A DNA stretch of 64,000 nucleotides from Endozoicomonas arenosclerae (GTDB taxonomy: Bacteria > Pseudomonadota > Gammaproteobacteria > Pseudomonadales > Endozoicomonadaceae), in assembly GCF_001562015.1 (NCBI RefSeq), contig NZ_LASA01000090.1, positions 1 to 64,000 on the forward strand, written 5' to 3'. The translations under genes and the position numbers were made by a program. Shown here piece by piece: positions 57,645-64,000 of the stretch. The notes beneath the pieces are model-generated. The model worked only from the letters and a program-made list of their open reading frames with translations, did no database searches and was not told the DNA's origin. Within the stretch, counting starts at the first letter, position 1. Every line of letters starts with the position of its first letter.

Positions 57645-59231
57645 TTAGTGACGGAAATGTCTAACGCCAGTAAAGACCATGGCGATGCCTGCTTCATTGG
57701 CAGCATCAATAACTTCCTGGTCGCGCATTGAGCCACCTGGCTGGATCACAGCTGTGATGCCTGCGCTGGCTGCTGCATCAATACCATCCCTGAATGGGAA
57801 GAAGGCATCAGATGCCATGACTGAACCGCGAACTTCCAGGTTTTCATCTGCGGCTTTAATGCCGGCAATACGAGCACTGTAAACCCGGCTCATTTGGCCT
57901 GCACCAATACCAATGGTCTGATGATCCTTGGCGTAAACAATGGCGTTGGACTTGACGAATTTGCCTACTTTCCATGCGAACAGCAAGTCATTGAGTTCAG
58001 CTTCGGTCGGTGTGCGCTCAGTCACTGTTTTCAGTTCCTGTGCAGTTGTGACCTTGATGTCAGAATCCTGGACCAAAAGTCCGCCATTTACCCGTTTGAA
58101 GTCCAGGAAGTGTTGAGCACTTTCAGGCAATGTTCCGCAGCAAAGCAGGCGAATGTTCTTCTTGTCCTGAAGAACGATTTCTGCCTCGCTATCCACTTCT
58201 GGAGCAATGATAACTTCAACGAACTGGCGGTCAATGATGGCTTTAGCCGTTACAGCATCAAGTTTGCGATTAAAGGCAATAATGCCACCAAAGGCCGATG
58301 TCGGGTCAGTGGTATAGGCTCGGTTGTAAGCTTCCAGTATGTCGGTGCCAGTGGCTACGCCACAGGGGTTGGCATGCTTAACAATCACACAGGCTGGCGA
58401 CTCAAAGGACTTGACGCATTCCAGAGCTGCATCGGTATCTGCGATGTTGTTAAAGGAAAGCTCTTTGCCCTGAATCTGTTCTGCGCTGGAGACAGTACCT
58501 GCTGGAGCGGGCTCCTCAATATAGAAAGCAGCTTTTTGGTGAGGGTTTTCACCGTAGCGCATGTCCTGCACTTTCTTGTACTGGCGGTTGAAGGTGCGGG
58601 GGAAGCTTTCAGCTTCTTCTTTGGAGCCTGTCAGCGTTCCCAGATAGTTGGCGATGGCGCCGTCGTAGTGGGCTGTGTGCTCAAACGCTTTTACCGCCAG
58701 GTCGAAGCGGGTAGCGGTTGACACTGAACCGTTGTTTTCATCCAGCTCTGAAAGTACTCTTGAGTAGTCGCCGGCATCCACTACGATGGTAGTATCTCTG
58801 TGGTTTTTGGCGGCTGAGCGCACCATGGTTGGGCCACCGATATCAATGTTCTCGATAGCCAGTTCCAGAGAACAGTCTTCCCTGGCAATGGTCTGCTCAA
58901 AAGGATAGAGGTTGACGACTACAAGGTCGATGGGCTGAATATCGTGTTCAGCCATGACCGCTTCATCCTGTCCTGAGCGGCCAAGAATGCCACCGTGAAC
59001 CTTTGGATGCAGGGTTTTGACTCTACCGTCCATCATTTCCGGGAAACCGGTGTAGCTGGAGATTTCCACAGCGGGAATGTCATTCTCAATCAGCAGCTTA
59101 TAAGTGCCGCCGGTCGAAAGGATCTCAACGGATCGCTGGTGCAGTGCTCTGGCAAAGTCCACAATGCCTGTTTTATCTGAAACACTGACCAGAGCCCTTC
59201 GAAGAGGTGGCTGCTCGAAATCGTCTGCCAT
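57645..59231 (-). CDS. purH: Bifunctional AICAR formyltransferase / IMP cyclohydrolase
   Basis: 528 aa. The last two steps of IMP synthesis. The N-terminal cyclohydrolase (MGS-like fold) has [28 protein letters not shown] and [12 protein letters not shown]. The C-terminal transformylase has [11 protein letters not shown] (catalytic Lys-His), [21 protein letters not shown] and the closing [20 protein letters not shown]. The frame extends to GTG 59246, but AAAGGAATC precedes the ATG at 59231, which gives a length matching E. coli (529). Confidence 0.97.
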   Translation of the reverse strand: MADDFEQPPLRRALVSVSDKTGIVDFARALHQRSVEILSTGGTYKLLIENDIPAVEISSYTGFPEMMDGRVKTLHPKVHGGILGRSGQDEAVMAEHDIQPIDLVVVNLYPFEQTIAREDCSLELAIENIDIGGPTMVRSAAKNHRDTTIVVDAGDYSRVLSELDENNGSVSTATRFDLAVKAFEHTAHYDGAIANYLGTLTGSKEEAESFPRTFNRQYKKVQDMRYGENPHQKAAFYIEEPAPAGTVSSAEQIQGKELSFNNIADTDAALECVKSFESPACVIVKHANPCGVATGTDILEAYNRAYTTDPTSAFGGIIAFNRKLDAVTAKAIIDRQFVEVIIAPEVDSEAEIVLQDKKNIRLLCCGTLPESAQHFLDFKRVNGGLLVQDSDIKVTTAQELKTVTERTPTEAELNDLLFAWKVGKFVKSNAIVYAKDHQTIGIGAGQMSRVYSARIAGIKAADENLEVRGSVMASDAFFPFRDGIDAAASAGITAVIQPGGSMRDQEVIDAANEAGIAMVFTGVRHFRH

Positions 59232-59500
59232 GATTCCTTTACTCACTGAATAATCGTTGCCTGAAAAGCTGACTGATTCTAGCTGGATTTAACTTAATTA
59301 GCAGCAATGTATTAAAGCGATTAGTGCAATTTCCGTTCTGGCTGGCCGTGAAAAGCGTTTTTAGGTCTGTTTTTTTCAGGTTTTAGGTGTTGAGGAAGAC
59401 TTTTTGCCCGTCATGAGTCTTTAAAGTGACTTTCAAATTCAGGTAGAGGTCACTTAAAGCGGGTGAGGAGAATCATATTCGGGAGGCTTTAGAGAGGGAG

Positions 59501-59540
59501 AAAAAGTCGTATTTATGTCATCAAGCTAAATACGACTTTT
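59501..59540 (-). terminator. Intrinsic terminator after fis
   Basis: AAAAGTCGTATTTA and TAAATACGACTTTT pair exactly (14 bp, 11-base loop), with TTTTT at the 3' side on the minus strand. 11 bases after the fis stop. Confidence 0.92.
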
Positions 59541-59550
59541 AGGAGACCGG

Positions 59551-59853
59551 TTACAGCAGGTCGTACTGTTTAAGCTTCTTTCTCAGTGTTCCACGGTTAA
59601 GGCCCAGCAGAACCGCTGCTTTGGTCTGGTTGCCTTTCACGTAGGACATTACAGTTTCCAGAAGAGGGGCTTCTACTTCTGACAGAACCATTTGGTAAAC
59701 ATCGGTAACTTCCTGGCCATCAAGATGGCTGAAGTAATTGTTCATGGCTTTTTCTACGCTGTCCCGGAGCGTTTGGGTTTCGCTCTCGATAGGGCTGGTC
59801 AGTGCCTGTCCGTTGACAGATTGTTCGTCGGTAATAATATGGGGTGCCGTCAT
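59551..59853 (-). CDS. fis: Nucleoid protein Fis
   Basis: 100 aa. A homodimeric DNA-bending protein that regulates rRNA, tRNA and virulence genes. The C-terminal helix-turn-helix [22 protein letters not shown] is nearly identical to the enterobacterial one ([27 protein letters not shown] type). The middle part [24 protein letters not shown] is also typical. The ATG overlaps the dusB stop (ATGA), the conserved dusB-fis operon. Confidence 0.97.
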   Translation of the reverse strand: MTAPHIITDEQSVNGQALTSPIESETQTLRDSVEKAMNNYFSHLDGQEVTDVYQMVLSEVEAPLLETVMSYVKGNQTKAAVLLGLNRGTLRKKLKQYDLL

Positions 59854-60842
59854 GCCGCAATATCCTTGTGATGACTTAAGGTTTGAAAATATTCCAGTAT
59901 GCAGTTTTCTTGTTCTTCTGCAGACTCCAGGCTGTTGAAAAGCTTACGAAGCTTGGAGCCTGATGGACTGGCCTGCAAATACCAGCCAACGTGTTTTCTG
60001 GCGATTCTTACGCCCTGCACTTCACCATAAAACTTGTGAAGTTCCGAAAGGTGGCCCAGTAAAATAGACTGGATTTCTTTGTTGTCGGGTTCGGGCAGGT
60101 GCTCACCGTGCTCCAGGTAATGGTTGATTTCTCTGAAAATCCAAGGCTTGCCTTGAGCTGCGCGGCCTACCATAACGGCACTGGCTCCCGTGTATTCAAG
60201 TACTTCTTTGGCTCTTTCTGGCGAAGTAATGTCGCCATTGGCGATCACCGGGATTTCCAGTGCGTCGCTGATTCGGGCAATGGTTTCGTATTCAGCTTCG
60301 CCCTTATACATGCACTGACGGGTTCTGCCGTGGACTGCCAAGGCTGAAATGCCGCAGTCCTGAGCCATTTTTGCAATGTCCAGACCATTTTTCTGTTCTG
60401 GACTCCAACCCGTACGTGTTTTCAGAGTGACTGGAATATCAACAGCCTGTACTACTGACTTCAAAATGCGTTCTACCAGCTCCGGCTCTCTCATCAGAGC
60501 GGAGCCTGCTGCCTTGTTGCAGACTTTTTTAGCAGGGCAGCCCATATTGATATCTATGATCTGGGCGCCACGTTCCTGGTTAAGGCGGGCGGCTATCCCC
60601 ATTTGTTCAGGGTCGCTGCCGGCTATTTGTACAGAGCGAGGTTCGAACTCTTCAGCGTGATGGTCCATCCTCAGACGGGACTTTCGGGTATTCCAGAGCT
60701 TTGGATTGCTGGTCACCATTTCCGATACAGCCATGCCGGCCCCCATTTTCAGACACAGCTGTCTGAATGGGCGATCTGTTACGCCAGCCATTGGGGCCAG
60801 AATAACCGGATTCTTAATAGTGTATGGACCAATCTTCAACAA
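59850..60842 (-). CDS. dusB: tRNA-dihydrouridine synthase B
   Basis: About 330 aa. An FMN enzyme that reduces uridine in the tRNA D-loop. Motifs: [58 protein letters not shown] (catalytic Cys), [23 protein letters not shown] and [17 protein letters not shown]. The open frame goes to a GTG at 60908. Relatives start only 3-5 residues before [16 protein letters not shown], so I prefer the TTG at 60842, which has TTGAGG nine bases upstream. The GTG at 60908 remains possible. Confidence 0.93.
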   Translation of the reverse strand: MLKIGPYTIKNPVILAPMAGVTDRPFRQLCLKMGAGMAVSEMVTSNPKLWNTRKSRLRMDHHAEEFEPRSVQIAGSDPEQMGIAARLNQERGAQIIDINMGCPAKKVCNKAAGSALMREPELVERILKSVVQAVDIPVTLKTRTGWSPEQKNGLDIAKMAQDCGISALAVHGRTRQCMYKGEAEYETIARISDALEIPVIANGDITSPERAKEVLEYTGASAVMVGRAAQGKPWIFREINHYLEHGEHLPEPDNKEIQSILLGHLSELHKFYGEVQGVRIARKHVGWYLQASPSGSKLRKLFNSLESAEEQENCILEYFQTLSHHKDIAA

Positions 60843-61057
60843 AGCGGTTTGCCTCAATCCAGCTTTAAAACTGTCTAGAACTCGAAAATAGTCTAGAGCG
60901 GTAAACACCGCTGCTTGGAATCATGAAAAGTGCAAGAGGTTGATCTTGCCGCGTTTTCCAATATTTAAACGACTTTCAGCTTCTCTTTTTGGGAGATCAG
61001 ACAGGCGTAGCCGGACATAATACTCTGTACAATTTTTAGACGAAAGGGGGTTCTACT

Positions 61058-61192
61058 GTGGGCTCTGACTGGAATAGCACTTACGATCAGGAGCAGTTAT
61101 CACCACATACCAGTGTCCTGCCGGAAAAAATAACCTTACCGAGACCCTTATATAGTGACTTGTACGGAAAAAACCGCAAGCACTATTTTTAA
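61058..61192 (+). CDS. Candidate small protein (44 aa)
   Basis: A GTG-started frame of 45 codons. CGAAAGGGGGTTCTACT gives a strong Shine-Dalgarno match about 7 bases before the GTG. The product is polar, starting GSDWNSTYDQEQLSPHTS, with a Pro-rich middle (PEKITLPRPLYSDLYG) and a basic, aromatic end (KNRKHYF). There is no membrane segment. A stem AAGCAC/GTGCTT followed by T's overlaps and follows the stop. I do not recognise it. Support is the ribosome binding site and neighbouring hairpin only. Confidence 0.35.
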   Translation: MGSDWNSTYDQEQLSPHTSVLPEKITLPRPLYSDLYGKNRKHYF

Positions 61193-61219
61193 TGATTTGG
61201 GTGCTTTTTGATCTGGATC

Positions 61220-61248
61220 AAGTACTTACAGGCTTGTAGTAAGTACTT
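61220..61248. repeat. Perfect inverted repeat
   Basis: AAGTACTTAC and GTAAGTACTT, 10 bp with a 9-base spacer; each arm contains AGTACT, itself a palindrome. Seven T's start seven bases after it on the plus strand. It could be a terminator or a binding site for a dimeric regulator. Confidence 0.45.
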
Positions 61249-61332
61249 ATTGCGATTTTTTTATTCAGAGTTCGAGATACCCCTACCGGTATAACACTAC
61301 AGAAATAGGGGATATAGAATTATTGGCTTTAT

Positions 61333-62184
61333 TCAGGTCTGCTTGGTAGGTAAAAAGCGCAGCTGGTAATTGGTAGCACCGTTACCCGGATCTACGATTT
61401 CCATGCTGAGCCTGATGGGTTGTCCACTGGGCATTTCTATGGAGCCGGCGAGTGCACCGCCAAGATACTCTTTGGGGCGAAAACGTCTGCTGGCTACAGG
61501 CTGGCCGTTAATGTCTGTAAAGGTTAATTCCAGTTGTGGCCAGGGTTGCGGGAAGGTGGCTTCATTAATAATGACGGAATCAACCACCAGTCCTGTTTCT
61601 TGTTCCGGATGGCTGCGTATATGAAGTTGCAGGCTTTTAATAGCTTTTACATCGACCAGTGCTGGAAGGGAGCATTTCAGATATTTGCAACTGAAGCTGT
61701 AGGCTGGCCGCAAACGGGGGTCCAGTGACAATTGATCCTTGTTAAACCAGGCGTATTGGGTCACAAGAGTTAGGCAGCTGATGAGAAGAAGGGTTGTCCA
61801 GCCCGCTATTCTCAGGGAATTTTTACCTTGTTCCTCATCCACCTCAACGTGCTCTTTATCTAACGTGTCCAGGAATGAGTGAAATTGGCGCTCTTCATTC
61901 TGAGGTGTTTCAGTATCGATTGAAGGGCCTGATTCAGACTTGCTGCCCAGAGATTTTTGCTGTGGTTCTGTTTTGGTAGGGGAGCTGGCTTTTTCTTGTT
62001 GATGGCTGGCAGCGGGTTGCTTCTTCTTTTCAAGAGAAGCGTCGCTGTTCATGTGGGTGCGAGCATCGAAAACCTCAAGACAGGACCCACACCTGACTGA
62101 GCCACTGGCAGCTCTGAGTTGAGCCTGGGTGACTTTAAATGAGGTCTGGCATTTTGGGCAGCGGGTGATTCGAGAGCTTGTCAT
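61333..62184 (-). CDS. Zinc-ribbon, DUF3426 membrane protein
   Basis: About 283 aa. An N-terminal zinc ribbon (CPKCQTSFKVTQAQLRAASG followed by VRCGSCLEVFDA) of the MJ0042 type, a long polar linker, one membrane helix (GWTTLLLISCLTLVTQYAWF, about residue 130), and a C-terminal DUF3426 domain with LELTFTDINGQPVASRRFRPKEYL. It sits between prmA and dusB as in Pseudomonas. The role is unknown. Two ATGs are possible (62199 and 62184); the second starts MTSSRITRCPKCQTSF, which matches relatives and has ACAGG upstream. Confidence 0.85.
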   Translation of the reverse strand: MTSSRITRCPKCQTSFKVTQAQLRAASGSVRCGSCLEVFDARTHMNSDASLEKKKQPAASHQQEKASSPTKTEPQQKSLGSKSESGPSIDTETPQNEERQFHSFLDTLDKEHVEVDEEQGKNSLRIAGWTTLLLISCLTLVTQYAWFNKDQLSLDPRLRPAYSFSCKYLKCSLPALVDVKAIKSLQLHIRSHPEQETGLVVDSVIINEATFPQPWPQLELTFTDINGQPVASRRFRPKEYLGGALAGSIEMPSGQPIRLSMEIVDPGNGATNYQLRFLPTKQT

Positions 62185-62390
62185 GAAGCCTGTATGCATT
62201 ACTGTCTTTATGGAATGACGAACATTAGATCAAAGAGCTGCAAAGGATGTCTACTGCCCAAAAGATAAAATATCCCGGGCAGTAGTTGGAAATGAGTTTT
62301 GTATCACACCATAAAAGGTTGAAATGATTACTCACTATGAATCACGTATTGTCTTCAGAAACGATTTTACAGTGACTGCATACGGTACTT

Positions 62391-63287
62391 TTAAAGTGCT
62401 TTACTGTTTCTGGTGCCGGTTACCAGTATCCAATCTTCATTGTGAACTACGGGCTCGAGGTCGAACCACTCTGAGTAGGTAGAGATAATGCTGTCTTTCT
62501 GCTCAGATAAAATGCCTGACAAGGCTATTTTACCACCCCTGTCCAGATAACTGGCTAGTCTCGGGGCTAGTTCAACCAGCGGGCCCGCAAGAATATTGGC
62601 AATCACGACATTAGCTTTATTTTCAGGAGCTTGGTCAGGCAGATAAACCTTCAGTTTCTCTGGGGCGATTTTGTTTCTTTCAGCATTATCAATGGTGGCC
62701 TCCAGAGCTTGGGGGTCAAGGTCTACACCCGTGACGGTTTTAGCACCAAGCAGGAGTGCTGCGATAGCTAAAATGCCGGATCCGCAACCATAGTCGATGA
62801 CCGATTGGTTCTCGAAGTTTTCCTGTTTCTCAAGCCATTCCAGGCAGAGAGCAGTTGTTGGATGTGTGCCCGTCCCAAAGGCTAACCCGGGGTCAAGCAT
62901 CAGGTTGATGGCGTCAGGTTCCGGAATTTCTTTCCAGCTGGGACAGACCCAGAGTTTTGACCCAAATTGCATGGGAACGAAATGCGTCATCCACTCTCTT
63001 TCCCAGTCCTTGTCTTCAACAATTTCAACCTTGTGACTTGGAAAAGGATTTTGCTGGTACTGAGACTGGAGATAGTCCACTACTGCTTCCATCTCGGTAT
63101 GGGCGTCGAAAAGACCAATGACCATTGTGTGGTGCCATAGCGGGGTGCTGCCAGGCTCAGGCTCGAAGAGTGGCTGATCTTTACCATCCTGAAGGGTTAC
63201 TGCACTGGCTCCAGCTTCCAAAAGCAGGTCTTCCAGTTCTTCAGCATGATCAGAAGAGGTGTCTAGTTTGATTTGTATCCAGGGCAT
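62391..63287 (-). CDS. prmA: Ribosomal protein L11 methyltransferase
   Basis: 298 aa. It trimethylates ribosomal protein L11. The start MPWIQIKLDTSSDHAEELED matches E. coli PrmA. The SAM-binding domain has MLDPGLAFGTGTHPTTALCLEWL, VIDYGCGSGILAIAALLLGA and VVIANILAGPLVELAP. The frame extends 16 codons upstream to 63335 without family similarity. It follows accC on the same strand, separated by a terminator. Confidence 0.96.
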   Translation of the reverse strand: MPWIQIKLDTSSDHAEELEDLLLEAGASAVTLQDGKDQPLFEPEPGSTPLWHHTMVIGLFDAHTEMEAVVDYLQSQYQQNPFPSHKVEIVEDKDWEREWMTHFVPMQFGSKLWVCPSWKEIPEPDAINLMLDPGLAFGTGTHPTTALCLEWLEKQENFENQSVIDYGCGSGILAIAALLLGAKTVTGVDLDPQALEATIDNAERNKIAPEKLKVYLPDQAPENKANVVIANILAGPLVELAPRLASYLDRGGKIALSGILSEQKDSIISTYSEWFDLEPVVHNEDWILVTGTRNSKAL

Positions 63288-63394
63288 GGGTATGGACTTA
63301 AGATTGGGGATTGAAAGTAGAGAGGGCTCCACCAAGTCCGACTCATTCTAGCTGATCGACGTGGGGGGACAAAGCGCGGGGAGGTATTGCATAG

Positions 63395-63431
63395 AAAAAA
63401 CTCCCTGAAAACAGGTCTCAGGGAGTTTTTG
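63395..63431 (-). terminator. Intrinsic terminator after accC
   Basis: ACTCCCTGA and TCAGGGAGT pair on the minus strand with T-runs beyond, directly after the accC stop. The A-run on the other side makes it bidirectional. Confidence 0.9.
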
Positions 63432-63435
63432 TGGC

Positions 63436-64000
63436 TCAGGATTCTTCGAGTTTCTTTTCCAGATAGTGGATGCTTACGCCACCTTCCTGGAAGTTTTTGT
63501 CCTTCACCAGGTCCTGATGCAGGGGGATGTTGGTGCGAATACCATCTACTACTGCTTCATCCAGAGCGTTTCTCATTCTTGTCAGAGCAGTCTCGCGATC
63601 CGGTCCGTAAGTAATGATTTTGGCAATCAATGAGTCGTAGTAAGGAGGAATGCTGTAGCCACTGTACAGATGAGAATCTACACGGACACCATTACCACCG
63701 GGAGCATGGAACTGGTTGACCAGTCCAGGCGAAGGCATAAAGGTTTTAGGGTCTTCAGCATTGATACGACATTCGAATGCGTGACCTTCAAGTTTTACAT
63801 CTTCCTGAGAAATACTCAGTGGCAGACCGCTGGCGATGCGAATCTGTTCCCTTACGATATCCACTCCGGAAATCATCTCGGTAACAGGGTGCTCTACCTG
63901 AACTCGAGTGTTCATCTCGATAAAGTAGAACTTTCCATCTTCATACAGGAATTCGAAGGTACCTGCCCCGGAGTAGCCGATTTCTACACAGGCTTTTGTA
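63436..64000 (-). CDS. accC: Biotin carboxylase (3' part, runs off right edge)
   Basis: Only the last ~187 residues are in the window; the frame is open through base 64000. Visible motifs: [25 protein letters not shown] (split here: [10 protein letters not shown] then [18 protein letters not shown]), with the catalytic Arg in [17 protein letters not shown], and [13 protein letters not shown]. It is the ATP-grasp subunit of acetyl-CoA carboxylase that carboxylates biotin on AccB. A terminator follows immediately. Confidence 0.96.
   Translation of the reverse strand, partial: TKACVEIGYSGAGTFEFLYEDGKFYFIEMNTRVQVEHPVTEMISGVDIVREQIRIASGLPLSISQEDVKLEGHAFECRINAEDPKTFMPSPGLVNQFHAPGGNGVRVDSHLYSGYSIPPYYDSLIAKIITYGPDRETALTRMRNALDEAVVDGIRTNIPLHQDLVKDKNFQEGGVSIHYLEKKLEES

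Larger units (their letters stand above)
60909..61332. other. Region between dusB and the DUF3426 gene
   Basis: About 420 bases. It contains a candidate 44-codon ORF on the plus strand (61058-61192) with a terminator-like stem AAGCAC/GTGCTT plus T's at its end. A perfect inverted repeat AAGTACTTAC/GTAAGTACTT (61220-61248) follows, and then a CCCCTA/TAGGGG pair (61280-61313). The minus-strand promoter of dusB-fis must also lie here but could not be placed. Confidence 0.5.

Noticed and set aside
57894-58721. 275-codon plus-strand frame opposite purH
   Set aside because: Shadow ORF across conserved PurH motifs; sequence is low in recognisable structure.

Overview
The window reads as a chromosomal segment of a gammaproteobacterium related to the Pseudomonas/Oceanospirillales group, most likely an Endozoicomonas-like host associate. 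The basis is gene order and content. Several blocks match the Pseudomonas order: ubiE-ubiJ-ubiB-hisI-hisE-tatABC, priA/rpmE-nuclease-malic enzyme-ponA/pilMNOPQ-aroK-aroB-gltB-gltD-hemE, and accC-prmA-DUF3426-dusB-fis-purH-purD-retS. Interleaved with them are large eukaryotic-like proteins: two Ser/Thr kinases, two proteins with an opioid-growth-factor-receptor (OGFr) domain, and a NADAR domain. The species assignment is inference from content; no rRNA gene is present.

Layout. 1-6.9 kb: a transposase tail at the left edge, a thioredoxin-like protein, an unrecognised 409-aa protein, an ArnT-like glycosyltransferase, a minus-strand run of DUF406, AlkB and TapT genes, and small stress-type proteins. 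6.9-18 kb is the accessory core: an AraC/GyrI-like regulator, a 1111-aa kinase, ppc, an OGFr-NADAR fusion and a second OGFr protein. 18-25.5 kb: a FabH-like synthase, a type B chloramphenicol acetyltransferase, ubiquinone genes, hisI/hisE and the Tat translocase. 25.6-30 kb: a second kinase, rsmE and a secreted protein. 30-35.4 kb: priA, rpmE, a secreted nuclease and malic enzyme. 35.4-53.3 kb: PBP1A, the PilMNOPQ type IV pilus assembly complex, shikimate genes, glutamate synthase and hemE. 53.3-64 kb: a RetS-like sensor with decayed ATP-binding boxes, purD, purH, fis, dusB, a DUF3426 protein, prmA and the 3' part of accC.

Most striking are the three modular proteins around ppc, which share domains in a shuffled way: N-domain plus repeats plus kinase; N-domain plus OGFr; OGFr plus NADAR. 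They look like a lineage-specific set that could act on host signalling or ADP-ribose chemistry, but their function is unknown. A second signal is a pair of ~162-bp, nearly full-length palindromes with compensatory differences, in the same orientation just upstream of ppc and of malic enzyme, two genes of the PEP-pyruvate-malate node. Other intergenic signals are a short dispersed repeat with a conserved reading frame, a candidate ~160-nt sRNA upstream of retS, a terminator-shaped hairpin inside a signal-peptide coding region, and two small ORFs.

Everything here was read by eye from sequence. Family names rest on motifs and length, and domain boundaries are approximate.
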